64,000 nt of DNA from Deltaproteobacteria bacterium (GTDB taxonomy: Bacteria > Desulfobacterota > Desulfomonilia > UBA1062). The notes beneath the pieces are model-generated. The model saw nothing but the letters and a program-made list of their open reading frames with translations. It was not told the DNA's origin and searched no databases. The DNA lies in contig JAHDOV010000004.1 of NCBI GenBank assembly GCA_018434685.1, positions 1 through 64,000 on the forward strand, given 5' to 3'. This document shows, piece after piece, positions 25,456 to 34,231 of the stretch. Every line of letters starts with the position of its first letter. Positions within the stretch are counted from its first letter, which is position 1. The translations under genes and the position numbers were made by a program.

Positions 25456-28110
25456 CTATGATCTGTTCGTCAACTGTTTGGTTGCAAGCATGCTGTCTGC
25501 CGGCAGCATGGTTCTCGCAAAGGCTATCGCCTCCTGGAAATCCTTTATCTCGCCGTTGAGGCCCTTGTCCCGGATCAGCCGCAGGCAGTCGCCCAGGTAC
25601 TTCCCCCTGGTAAATCCGATGGCAATGAGATCCCTGCCCCCCACCGGCGGCTTGTAGTAGCGCCACGTGGTGATGTACGGCGATATCAAGGCCTTGACCT
25701 CCGGGCTCCTGGTCTTGGACATGGTAAAGAGGATCTCTTCGAGGCTCCCCTTCTCGAGGATGTTCACGATGGCCGAGGGCTTCATTCCCTGTACCGTAAG
25801 AAAATCCTTGAGGATGTTGTTGACCATGGCCTTGGAGGAGAGGATCCTGCGGACGGTTTCACCCGTCAGGCCGAACCGTTCGCATATGGTGATGATCTTT
25901 TTTGGCTTCATGTAATCGATGAGCGCCAGGAGGTATATGAACCACGACGAGTACTCTTCACGGGTATAGAGCAGATTGAACCAGGACAGGGTTTCCCTGA
26001 TCTTCATGAAGTACTCCCTGATGCCCGCATCGAAGGAGATCTCCGGGTGGATGGCGGTCAACACCCCGAGTTCCCGCAGCCGCTCCATCGACCTCATGGG
26101 GTCGTCTTCGGAGAGGATCTGCCTGATTTCATGGGAGATCCTCCTTCCCGGCATGTCTCCCAGCAGCCCTGATTTCACCGAGGAATTGACGAGCGAGCTG
26201 GTCTGCTTGCCGAGCGTAAACCCGAACCGCTGTTCAAACCGGACAGCCCGCAGTATCCGGGACGGGTCCTCCACAAAGCTCAACGAATGCAGCACCCGGA
26301 TGCGCTTCTCCTTGATATCACGCTGGGCCCCGAAGTAGTCGATGAGCTCGCCGAATCGATGCGGATTGAGGCATATGGCCATGGTATTGATGGTGAAGTC
26401 CCGCCGGTAGAGATCGAGCTTGAGCGTGGACTGCTCGACTATGGGAAAACCCCCGGGGTTCTTGTAGTATTCCAGCCGGGCAGTGGCGATATCGATATGG
26501 GTTCCGCCGGGCAGGGTCACCACCGCTGTCTTGTACTTGTCGTGAGCCGCACACCGCCCGCGGGCAGATTTGCAGAATGCCTTGGCGAACGCAATGCCGT
26601 CTCCCTCCACCACGAGATCCACGTCGAGGTTGTCGATCCGCATGATCATATCCCGGACAATCCCGCCTACCAGGTAGATGTTGAATCCCATAGAGGAAGC
26701 CAGTATCCCTGCCTGCCTCAGCAGATCACGAAGGTCCTTCGGGAGGCGTTCTTCCAGGAGGCCCTTGAGGATTTTCTTCTGGCCCGAACGCTGCTCGATG
26801 CCCTCGACCTTTGCCATCTTCTCGTGCATGATCATCATGAGGTCGGTCCGGGTGATCACGCCGATGGTCTTATTGTTCTCCGTTACGGGCAGCAGCCGCT
26901 GACTCCCGTCTATCACGAGCGTGCGCACCTCCCCGATGGGCGCCTCGGGGTCTACGAATTTGATGTCACGCATCATGTAATCCGTGACCTTTGCCTCGCC
27001 GAGCTTATGCCCCTGGGCGCGGGACACCACCTGCCGGGTGACGATGCCCACGACCCTTCCGTCCTTGGTCTGAACAGGGGCGGCATTGATGTTGTACCGG
27101 TTGAGGATGGCGCTCGCCTCATCGATCGTGGCATTCATGCCCATGCCTATGACCGGGAAGGTCATGATGTCCCGTGCAGTGATGCGCGGCCGCGTCTCCT
27201 TCTTGATGATCTTCACCAGCTTGCTCTCTGCCTGATCGAGCGTGCTGTCCTTGATGGATGCTGCTGCTGCCGTGGCATGCCCGCCGCCACCGAAATGGGC
27301 GGCGATCTCTGCGGCATTGACCTGGGAAAGGGTGCTGCGGGCAACGAGGTAGATCCGCTCGCCCATGAGACCCAGGGCGAACATGGCATCCGCCTCGAAC
27401 ATGCCCCTGAGCTTGTGCACGAGCATAGCAAAGTCCTCTACATACCCCGGGGATTCGGACCGGGTGAACAGCACATCGATCCCGCCCACGTGGAGTGTGT
27501 AGACATTCTTTATGAGCTGATCGAGGACATCGACCTGCTCCGGGCTGAGCTCCCGCATGATAGCCTGTGAGATTTCCTTGAGGTCTGCCCCCCAGCCGAT
27601 GAGATCGGCAAGGGCCAGGCAGTCTTCAGGCCGGGTCGAAGGGAACAGGAGCGACCCGGTGTCTTCATAGATCCCCATGGCCATGACCGTTGCCTGTGCC
27701 GCACTCGGGGTGATCCCCTGTTTCTTGAGGATATCCACCATGAGCGCCACATTCGATCCGAGTTCCTCGAAGAAATGGATGTCTCCCTGTATGTCGTCAT
27801 CCGAGCTCGGGTGATGATCGTAGATGATCACCTCGACCCCCTGTTTCCCGATGATCCGGGAAAAATCCCCCACCCTGGAGAGCTGCCGGGTATCCACGAG
27901 GATGAGCCGCGTGATCTCGTCGAGATCGATCTTCTTCTGTCTGGCGATGTATTCGGTTATCTCATCCGGTGCCCGTGCGATATAGTCCCTCAGGTTCTTC
28001 TCCTGGGCGCCGGGAAAGACGAGCATCGCCTCGGGATAGAGCATCTTCGCCGCTATCATCGATGCAAAGGCATCGAAATCGGCCTGAATATGGGAGGTTA
28101 TGACCTCCAT
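25456..28110 (-). CDS. DHH-CBS-nucleotidyltransferase, tRNA A-adding enzyme type
   Basis: This 884-residue protein joins three modules: an N-terminal DHH phosphoesterase (SHIQADFDAFASM, the DHH at residues 98-100, and GGGGHATAAA), two CBS domains (from about residue 315 to 440), and a C-terminal class II nucleotidyltransferase (YLVGGIVRDMIMRIDNLDVDLVVEG, key parts GGIVRD and DVDLVVEGD) with the polyA/CCA RNA-binding helices after it. In Aquifex and several delta-lineages this architecture is the A-adding half of a split CCA machinery, and adenine-nucleotide binding by the CBS pair may regulate it. It is translated three bases after the xerD-like gene and is followed by tRNA-Ala. Confidence 0.88.
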   Translation of the reverse strand: MEVITSHIQADFDAFASMIAAKMLYPEAMLVFPGAQEKNLRDYIARAPDEITEYIARQKKIDLDEITRLILVDTRQLSRVGDFSRIIGKQGVEVIIYDHHPSSDDDIQGDIHFFEELGSNVALMVDILKKQGITPSAAQATVMAMGIYEDTGSLLFPSTRPEDCLALADLIGWGADLKEISQAIMRELSPEQVDVLDQLIKNVYTLHVGGIDVLFTRSESPGYVEDFAMLVHKLRGMFEADAMFALGLMGERIYLVARSTLSQVNAAEIAAHFGGGGHATAAAASIKDSTLDQAESKLVKIIKKETRPRITARDIMTFPVIGMGMNATIDEASAILNRYNINAAPVQTKDGRVVGIVTRQVVSRAQGHKLGEAKVTDYMMRDIKFVDPEAPIGEVRTLVIDGSQRLLPVTENNKTIGVITRTDLMMIMHEKMAKVEGIEQRSGQKKILKGLLEERLPKDLRDLLRQAGILASSMGFNIYLVGGIVRDMIMRIDNLDVDLVVEGDGIAFAKAFCKSARGRCAAHDKYKTAVVTLPGGTHIDIATARLEYYKNPGGFPIVEQSTLKLDLYRRDFTINTMAICLNPHRFGELIDYFGAQRDIKEKRIRVLHSLSFVEDPSRILRAVRFEQRFGFTLGKQTSSLVNSSVKSGLLGDMPGRRISHEIRQILSEDDPMRSMERLRELGVLTAIHPEISFDAGIREYFMKIRETLSWFNLLYTREEYSSWFIYLLALIDYMKPKKIITICERFGLTGETVRRILSSKAMVNNILKDFLTVQGMKPSAIVNILEKGSLEEILFTMSKTRSPEVKALISPYITTWRYYKPPVGGRDLIAIGFTRGKYLGDCLRLIRDKGLNGEIKDFQEAIAFARTMLPADSMLATKQLTNRS

Positions 28111-28113
28111 CGA

Positions 28114-28998
28114 CTACCCCCTCGGGTGGTACTGCTCATGAACTTCCTTGAGCCTCTTCACGGTGACATGGGTGTATATCTGGGTGGTGGATATGTCCGC
28201 ATGACCGAGCATCATCTGAACCGAGCGCAGATCAGCCCCGCCGGTGAGCAGGTGTGTCGCAAAGGAGTGCCTGAGAACATGGGGGGAAATGGTCTTGAGG
28301 ATGCCTGCCTTGAGCGCATATCTCTTGATCATGTACCAGAAATTCTGCCGGGTCATGGCACTGCCCCGGTTGGAGCAGAAGAGCACATCCGACGAGGACT
28401 TGACCAGGGAGGGCCTGACCATGTTTATATACTCCTCCACCCACCGCCTGGCAGCTTCTCCCATGGGCACGAGCCGCTCCTTGTCTCCCTTGCCCCGGCA
28501 GATGAGATATCCCACATGGAGATTGAGGTTGGGCATCTTCAGGCCCACCAGTTCCGTCACCCGGAGCCCGGTGGCGTAGAGCAGCTCCAGCATCGCCTTG
28601 TCCCTGATTCCGAACGGTACCGAGACATCCGGTGCCGCCAGCAGGCGGTCCACCTCGTCCCTGCTGAGGATTTCGGGCAGGTATTTCCCCCGCCTGGGGA
28701 CCGACAGATCCCGGGTCGGATCCACACCTACCAGGCCTTCTTCGAGGAGAAACCGGTAAAACTGGCGGATGGTCGACAGGCGCCTCCCGATACTCGTTGC
28801 CTTGAGCTTCCTCCTGGTGCAGTGCGAGGTGTAAAGGGCAAGGTCATTGCCCTGGACGTGTTCGATAAGCAGCTGGTGGTCGTCCAGCCACGAGGCAAAA
28901 TCGTTCAGGTCGTTTTCATATGCGGCGATGGTGTTCTCAGGGGCAGATCTCTCGACAGCGAGGTACTCGATATACGAGTCTATATATGCATGGCTCAT
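28114..28998 (-). CDS. xerD: Tyrosine recombinase XerD/XerC
   Basis: This 294-residue protein is a Xer-type tyrosine recombinase: N-terminal SAM-like domain (YIEYLAVERSAPENTIAAYENDL, key part ERSAPENTIAAY) and C-terminal catalytic domain with the arginine in ATGLRVTEL, HVLRHSFATHLL, LGHADISTTQIYTHV and the tyrosine nucleophile in the last motif. It should resolve chromosome dimers at dif. XerC and XerD are hard to tell apart by eye; the D-type is favoured by the LRHSFATHLLTGGADLR text. The ATG overlaps the SPOR stop as ATGA. It lies in an operon, not beside a mobile element. Confidence 0.88.
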   Translation of the reverse strand: MSHAYIDSYIEYLAVERSAPENTIAAYENDLNDFASWLDDHQLLIEHVQGNDLALYTSHCTRRKLKATSIGRRLSTIRQFYRFLLEEGLVGVDPTRDLSVPRRGKYLPEILSRDEVDRLLAAPDVSVPFGIRDKAMLELLYATGLRVTELVGLKMPNLNLHVGYLICRGKGDKERLVPMGEAARRWVEEYINMVRPSLVKSSSDVLFCSNRGSAMTRQNFWYMIKRYALKAGILKTISPHVLRHSFATHLLTGGADLRSVQMMLGHADISTTQIYTHVTVKRLKEVHEQYHPRG

Positions 28999-29651
28999 CT
29001 CTTTTTTATTGTAGGAGTCAAGCCCAGGGCCATCAAGTCATTATATGCAGGCGAGGCACTTTTTGTATCGGGATAAGCCCCGGCAAGCACCCGGTAGAGC
29101 CCCTCGCTTTCTTTCATCACATAGGTGATCACGCCCTTGTCTTCGAGCTCCTTATACAGCGAGAGTGCCTTGTCCTCACTGCCGTACATCCCGACCTCTA
29201 TGGAATAGGGGACTGAGCCGCCGACAAAGGCTCCCTCTGATATAATCTTCTTTACCCTCAGCTCTCTCAGCCTCTCGACGGCGTCCTTTATCGTGGGGAA
29301 CACCCCGTAGTCTACCCGGTACCAGATGCCCGATGCACCGAGGTCGATCTTGGTGATAAAGACCGTCCCGAGCAGGGACCGCTTCCCCTTATACTGTAGA
29401 AGCGCCTCCTGTTGACTCTGCCAGGAGGAGATGTGAATGGTATAGGGATAGTAGGCCGTCTTGGTATAGGAAACCGGCTGCTCAACCTTGTCCTGCGCTT
29501 CTGGTACGGGCTGTTCCATGGTATTCATGGTGGATTCCGCAGGAACGACACTGCGGTGAATCTCTTTTGTCACCATATTGCTCAGGCCGAAGTCAGCCCA
29601 AAGGGGAATCGCAACCAGGGACAGGATACCTACCAGGATAAGGCGCTTCAT
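28995..29651 (-). CDS. SPOR-domain envelope protein
   Basis: This 218-residue protein has an N-terminal signal/anchor (LILVGILSLVAIPLWA) and then two copies of a SPOR-like fold. The first is around YPYTIHISSWQSQQEALLQYKG (key part YTIHISSWQSQQEAL) and the second around VPYSIEVGMYGSEDKALSLYKEL (key part YSIEVGMYGSEDKAL), each followed by YRV(D/L). SPOR domains bind denuded peptidoglycan glycan at the division site. It is translationally coupled on both sides (ATGA overlaps) between the amidase and xerD-like genes, which fits a cell-wall hydrolysis/division role. Confidence 0.82.
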   Translation of the reverse strand: MKRLILVGILSLVAIPLWADFGLSNMVTKEIHRSVVPAESTMNTMEQPVPEAQDKVEQPVSYTKTAYYPYTIHISSWQSQQEALLQYKGKRSLLGTVFITKIDLGASGIWYRVDYGVFPTIKDAVERLRELRVKKIISEGAFVGGSVPYSIEVGMYGSEDKALSLYKELEDKGVITYVMKESEGLYRVLAGAYPDTKSASPAYNDLMALGLTPTIKKR

Positions 29652-31342
29652 CGAGTCCTCCCGCTATACGCGTATGTGGTGTTCATTATATAATTATTTA
29701 TCCCCTTTGCAATACCATCTATGAGGGTGGTCTGGTATGACTTCCGTCTCAGGAGCGAACAGTCCTGCGAATTCGTGATGAAGCCGAGCTCGATGAGAAC
29801 CGAGGGCATCTGTGCGCCTAAGAGCACGTAGAACGGCGCCTGCCGGATGCCGAGGTTCTTGCCCTTGTATCCCACGGTCACCGCAGACGACAGCACGCTC
29901 TTGTGCACGCAGTCGGCAAACTTGGACGATTCGTTGATCTTGGAGTTGAGCATGAGGTCATTGATGATGAGCTGGAGATCGCTGATGGACTTGGTCGAGG
30001 TGGCATTCTCCCGTGCAGCCACCTCTATTGCCGAGGCATCGGTGGTGAGATTGAGGAAATAGGTTTCAATCCCCCGCACGGACTGGTTGACATTGGAATT
30101 CACGTGAAGCGAGATGAACAGGTCGGCCTTCTTCTTGTTCGCAAACGAGGTCCGCTCATCCAGGGTCAGGAAGGTGTCCGTCTGCCGGGTAAGAAGGACC
30201 TCGAAGCCCTCCTGCTTCAACCGTACAGCGAGCAGTTTGGCGATGGCCAGAACGATATCCTTCTCCTTGATGCCCGAAGGGCTGATGGCGCCGGGATCCT
30301 TTCCCCCGTGGCCGGCATCGATGACGATCCTGGAGACCTTGAGACAAAACTGGCTTGCAATGGAGGGCATGTCCGTGGGCATCGTCGTGGGCGAGCCGGA
30401 CCGCACCTTTTTCACATTGCTCTGATAGGTTGCCGCCTCCCTGATTGAGTCCTTGTCTTTGCCGACGTCGATCACGAGCCGGGAGGGATTCTGCAGGGAA
30501 AAGGTATCGTGGTACGATTTGCCGGAGAGATCCAGGACCACCCGGACCTTGTCGGGCTGGAACTGGGAGACCCGTATCGCGGAGAGGATGCCGTCATGTA
30601 CATCCGTCTTGTACCTCAGCCCGGGCAGGGTCCGCGCATTCTTGAGGTCGATGACGAGCCGCTCCGGTTTTCCGGCGCCGGCGTCAGACCCAAGGGACAT
30701 GGTACTGAACGAGACCTCTTCTTCGAGATCGATGACAACCCGGGTGTAGTCCTTGTTGGACAGCTGCCGAATCTTCTTGACCACGGCCAGCTGTGACAGG
30801 GGTTTCGGGGCTTTCTTTTCCCCTGGGGTCGACTTGATTTCCCTGCGGGCGAGCTCCTGGGCATCCCCGTCGGGGTAGCGGGTGATGACCTGCCGGTAGA
30901 GCGGCCCGGATTTGTCCTTTCTGCCCAGGTCGTCGTACACGCGGGCAGCCCGGTAGATGGCATCGTCGGCGAGGCTGCTCGAGGGATACTTCTGCGCGAG
31001 CGCCAGATACATCCCGACGGCATCTTCCAGGTCATCTTTTTTCCCGGAATAGCCATAGAGCTGCTCGTAGAGCTTTCCCGTCTTGTACCTGGCAGTGGGG
31101 GCGAAACCGGAATTCGGATACTGGTTATAGACACCCGCATACTGGTTTATTACCTTCAGCCAGTTATTCCGGTACTTTCTCGCGGAAGTGTCCCTGCAGA
31201 GCTCGACATATGCCTTGTTCGCGCTCTGAAACGCCTCTGCTGCATCGTATGAAGCCCGTGCGGCAGTATGGGCGCCCAGCACAAGTGCAAAAACAAGGAA
31301 CACACCCGTGGAGAGTTTGAGTTTTCGTCTGATGTAATCCAT
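29648..31342 (-). CDS. N-acetylmuramoyl-L-alanine amidase with TPR and AMIN domains
   Basis: This 564-residue protein cleaves the lactyl-alanine bond of peptidoglycan in the periplasm. It has a signal peptide (GVFLVFALVLGAHTAARA), a TPR-like region (about residues 30-155), an AMIN domain (about 180-310; VVIDLEEEVSF, LVIDLKNAR, RVVLDLSGKSYHDTF) and a C-terminal Amidase_3 zinc domain with IDAGHGGKDPGA, VAARENATS, ISLHVNSN and IELGFITNSQD. AMIN targets the division septum in AmiC. The stop overlaps the start of the SPOR gene. Length and order are normal for delta-lineage AmiC types with TPR. Confidence 0.9.
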   Translation of the reverse strand: MDYIRRKLKLSTGVFLVFALVLGAHTAARASYDAAEAFQSANKAYVELCRDTSARKYRNNWLKVINQYAGVYNQYPNSGFAPTARYKTGKLYEQLYGYSGKKDDLEDAVGMYLALAQKYPSSSLADDAIYRAARVYDDLGRKDKSGPLYRQVITRYPDGDAQELARREIKSTPGEKKAPKPLSQLAVVKKIRQLSNKDYTRVVIDLEEEVSFSTMSLGSDAGAGKPERLVIDLKNARTLPGLRYKTDVHDGILSAIRVSQFQPDKVRVVLDLSGKSYHDTFSLQNPSRLVIDVGKDKDSIREAATYQSNVKKVRSGSPTTMPTDMPSIASQFCLKVSRIVIDAGHGGKDPGAISPSGIKEKDIVLAIAKLLAVRLKQEGFEVLLTRQTDTFLTLDERTSFANKKKADLFISLHVNSNVNQSVRGIETYFLNLTTDASAIEVAARENATSTKSISDLQLIINDLMLNSKINESSKFADCVHKSVLSSAVTVGYKGKNLGIRQAPFYVLLGAQMPSVLIELGFITNSQDCSLLRRKSYQTTLIDGIAKGINNYIMNTTYAYSGRTR

Positions 31343-31429
31343 TACCTTATTCTTACCAGTAATCCCTTACTTGGTGCCACATTGTAATAAAAAAATCCCT
31401 AGCGAGTAGACTATCGGCACATCGGCCTT

Positions 31430-32200
31430 CTAATCTTGAGGGTTATTTATATCATATATGAGCGACAACCCCCTGATGGTGAGATGTTCGTCAACGATAT
31501 AGTCCCCGGGGAGCAGGTTGGCCACTATAGAGGAAAGCCCCCCGGTAACGATCACCCCGGGGTTCGTGCCCTTTTCTCCCGCCATCATCGCGGCCATGGA
31601 CCTGACCATTGCAGCGTGAGAGGCGATCACCCCCGAGCGCATGCACTCGTCGGTGGTTTCCCCGACAATGGTCTGCACCGGCGAGATCTCCACCCGGGGC
31701 AGTTCCGGTGCCAGGCCGAGCAGGCCCCGATACGCGCTGAGCAGGCCCGGGGCTATGGCCCCGCCGAGAAATTCCCCCTGTCCGGTGACGTAGTCGATGG
31801 TCGTGGCGGTACCCATGTCGATGATAACCAGCGGGGTGCACCCCTTGCCGTAGAGGTGATAGCCTGCACAGGCATTGACAAGCCGGTCTATTCCGAGCGT
31901 GTGACTGGTCCGGTAGCGGTTCGTGATCCCCATGTCCGCCTCCATGCCGATGATGAAGGGCTCTACCTGGAGCTCACGGGCACACTCTTTCGTGATTATG
32001 TCGCTGACGGCCTTTCGAACGCTTGAGACCACGATCTCCCGGGGAATATCCTTCCTCGATACCGGCAGGTGGCCAAAAAACGTTCCGGTCTCCAGACACT
32101 GCACCGTGGGAACCCGGAAGATCTCCCGGATATCCCCCCTGTCAATCAAGGCACTGGTTATATGGGTATTGCCCACATCGATAGCAAGCATGCCATCCAT
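31430..32200 (-). CDS. coaX: Type III pantothenate kinase CoaX
   Basis: This 256-residue protein phosphorylates pantothenate, the first step of coenzyme A synthesis, using the ASKHA fold. Motifs visible are AIDVGNTHITSALI (key part DVGNTH), TLGIDRLVNACAGYHLYG (key part GIDRLVNAC), IDMGTATTIDYVTG and GGAIAPGL. CoaX enzymes need a monovalent cation and are not feedback-inhibited by CoA. Either the ATG at 32200 or one three codons later could be the start; no strong ribosome site decides. It stands first in the run to the tRNA, 87 bases before the amidase. Confidence 0.9.
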   Translation of the reverse strand: MDGMLAIDVGNTHITSALIDRGDIREIFRVPTVQCLETGTFFGHLPVSRKDIPREIVVSSVRKAVSDIITKECARELQVEPFIIGMEADMGITNRYRTSHTLGIDRLVNACAGYHLYGKGCTPLVIIDMGTATTIDYVTGQGEFLGGAIAPGLLSAYRGLLGLAPELPRVEISPVQTIVGETTDECMRSGVIASHAAMVRSMAAMMAGEKGTNPGVIVTGGLSSIVANLLPGDYIVDEHLTIRGLSLIYDINNPQD

Positions 32201-32255
32201 GCTAAACTACAATGGTTTCCGGGAGCAAGGCTTTTTTGCGGCTTTTATCCCGGAT

Positions 32256-33047
32256 TCACGAGCCCGGATCTTCGGGTATCTCCGCCACGGCACGGATCCA
32301 CCCGGCACTCGCCCCCTTGATCTTGACCGGGAAGCAGTAGAAGGTAAACCCGGTCGGAGGCAGCTTGTCGAGGTTGGTGAGCTTTTCTATCTGGAAATAG
32401 CCCTTTTCCCTGCCGGCAAAATGGCCCTCCCAGACGAGCGATGCGTCACCGGTAGCCTCGAAGTCCCGTGCCTGAAACGGAAGCGGCCTGTCCCAGCTCC
32501 AGGCATCGGTCCCCACCACGTGAATCCCCTGATTCACGAGCCACAAGGTGGCCTCCCGGCCGAAACCGCAGCCCCGAACAAGATACTCTGCCGTGCCCCA
32601 GTACGCATCTGCCCCGGTCTGCGCCAGGAAGATATCACCTTGCCTGAGGGTATATCCCATGGCATCGAGGGCTTGTTGTATATCCCCCGGGGTAATGTTG
32701 TACCCGTCGGGCCTGTCTGTGAAATCCACCTTGACCCCGTTTCCCACTGCCCACTCCAGGGGAAACTCATCGATGGTGAGCGCGGGCCTCCCCCCGTCCT
32801 GGGTAGGATGGTAATGCCACGGGGCATCCATGTGGGTGCCGGCATGGGTGGAAACCTCGAGGATCTCCACCGCCCATCCCAGTCCTCCGGGGAGGTCTTC
32901 GGCCGTGAGCCCTGGGTAGAATGCCTTCATCGTTTCTGCACCCAGCCGGTGATCGATGTACGCGATCTTGGGGATCATGATGGGCGGATCACTCGACAGC
33001 CCGTCCTCGATAGCAATGGATAGATCGATGAACCTTTTCGGCATCAT
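32256..33047 (-). CDS. Cyclase / kynurenine formamidase-like hydrolase
   Basis: This 263-residue protein belongs to the cyclase family (PF04199), which includes kynurenine formamidase. It shows the zinc/metal motif HAGTHMDAPWHYH (H-x-G-T-H-x-D) and surrounding beta-rich core; RGCGFGREATLWLVNQGIHVVGTDAWSWDRP (key part VVGTDAWSWD) is also typical. It should be a metal-dependent amidase or lactonase in the cytoplasm; whether it acts on N-formylkynurenine is unknown. I prefer the ATG at 33047 (second of two) because GGAGGT is then six bases away. It is divergent from ybaB. Confidence 0.85.
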   Translation of the reverse strand: MMPKRFIDLSIAIEDGLSSDPPIMIPKIAYIDHRLGAETMKAFYPGLTAEDLPGGLGWAVEILEVSTHAGTHMDAPWHYHPTQDGGRPALTIDEFPLEWAVGNGVKVDFTDRPDGYNITPGDIQQALDAMGYTLRQGDIFLAQTGADAYWGTAEYLVRGCGFGREATLWLVNQGIHVVGTDAWSWDRPLPFQARDFEATGDASLVWEGHFAGREKGYFQIEKLTNLDKLPPTGFTFYCFPVKIKGASAGWIRAVAEIPEDPGS

Positions 33048-33281
33048 CACACCTCCGCATAGAAAAGTATTTAAGCCCTCAGCAATTCAGCTCGGCCCAT
33101 TCTTCAGGCCCGCAGGCACCTCTGCGTCGGGTTCTCTCGGCATGCACACGACCGGCTCCCGCAGCAATGCCCGCACGCCGGCATTTTGTCCGTCATGGTA
33201 ATGACAACGGCAGGTCCTGTCAACCTGTTATAGGACGGCATTCGCTTGACAGGCCTGCGCTTTTCGGTTTTATAGGGTGGT

Positions 33282-33599
33282 ATGGAAATGAATTTTACCG
33301 AGATGCTCAAACAGGTTCAGAAACTCCAGGAGCAGGCGAAGAAGATCCAGGAACAGCTCGCCTCGAAAACGGTGACAGCCTCGTCCGGGGGCGGCATGGT
33401 CACCGTCACCGTGACCGGCAGACAGGAGATCAAGGAGATCAAGATCGATCCCATCTGTGTCGACAGCAGGGATATCCCCATGCTCGAGGACCTGATCCTG
33501 GCTGCGGTGAATCAGGCAGTTCAGCGGTCCCGCGAGCTTGCTGCCGAGGAGATGAAACAGCTGACCGGCGGGCTCCCGCTGCCCTTCGATCTGGTCTGA
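33282..33599 (+). CDS. YbaB/EbfC nucleoid-associated protein
   Basis: This 105-residue protein is a YbaB/EbfC family DNA-binding dimer. An N-terminal helix (MLKQVQKLQEQAKKIQEQLA, key part VQKLQEQAKKIQEQL) is followed by the beta-sheet GGGMVTVTVTGRQEIKEIKIDP (key part VTVTGRQEIKEIKID) and a C-terminal helix with the LILAAVNQA motif. The gene stands one base ahead of recR, the usual order. It may coat DNA and affect nucleoid structure. A TTGACA about 30 bases upstream could be a promoter. Confidence 0.9.
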   Translation: MEMNFTEMLKQVQKLQEQAKKIQEQLASKTVTASSGGGMVTVTVTGRQEIKEIKIDPICVDSRDIPMLEDLILAAVNQAVQRSRELAAEEMKQLTGGLPLPFDLV

Positions 33600-33600
33600 T

Positions 33601-34215
33601 ATGGATCCCTACCCCAAGCCACTGCGGGATCTCATATCCCAGCTCAAGCGCCTTCCCGGAGTCGGAGAGAAAACAGCGACGCGCTTGGCGCTGTTCATCC
33701 TCGCGGACAGGGAAAACCTCGCCGAGGGACTCGCCCGCTCGCTCCAGAATGTACACGAGAACATCCGCCTGTGCTCGGTCTGCTTCAACCTTACGGACAA
33801 ACCGAGGTGCTCCATCTGCCAGGACCCCTTAAGGGATGCCTCGCTCATCTGTGTGGTGGAGGAGCCGAGCGATGTGCTCGCCCTCGAGGCTGCACATACC
33901 TACAAGGGCTTGTACCACGTGCTCCACGGGCTCATATCCCCCATGGGCGGGGTCGGACCGGATGACATCAAGCTGCCGGAACTCCTGGAACGCCTCAAAC
34001 GCTCCCACGTGGGGGAGGTGATCGTGGCGACGAACCCCTCGGTGGAAGGGGAAGGCACCTTCCACTATATTGAAAAGATCATCGAGGACAACAAGCTCGA
34101 AGTCAGGGTCAGCAGAATAGCCTCAGGGATCCCCATGGGAGGGGAACTCAAATACATGGATCAGGTGACCCTTGCCAGTGCGCTTCGATACCGGCGCATC
34201 GTAAAAGACAGATGA
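33601..34215 (+). CDS. recR: Recombination mediator RecR
   Basis: This 204-residue protein is RecR, which works with RecF/RecO to load RecA on single-stranded DNA at gaps. It shows the helix-hairpin-helix LKRLPGVGEKTATRLALFIL (key part LPGVGEKTATRLA), the four-cysteine zinc finger CSVCFNLTDKPRCSICQD (key part CSVC and CSIC), the Toprim motif ICVVEEPSDVLALE and the C-terminal Walker-B-like ATNPSVEGE. Length is normal. It immediately follows ybaB (one-base gap). Confidence 0.93.
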   Translation: MDPYPKPLRDLISQLKRLPGVGEKTATRLALFILADRENLAEGLARSLQNVHENIRLCSVCFNLTDKPRCSICQDPLRDASLICVVEEPSDVLALEAAHTYKGLYHVLHGLISPMGGVGPDDIKLPELLERLKRSHVGEVIVATNPSVEGEGTFHYIEKIIEDNKLEVRVSRIASGIPMGGELKYMDQVTLASALRYRRIVKDR

Positions 34216-34231
34216 ACCAAGGAGCTTCATG

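Noticed and set aside
28114-28998. The tyrosine recombinase as a phage or island integrase
   Set aside because: It is translationally coupled within a cell-wall operon and has Xer-type length and motifs, so it is a housekeeping recombinase, despite lying near a tRNA gene.
26287-29076. Long plus-strand frames opposite the A-adding enzyme and the recombinase
   Set aside because: Both are antisense to well-supported genes, lack ribosome sites and read as low-complexity histidine/aspartate text.
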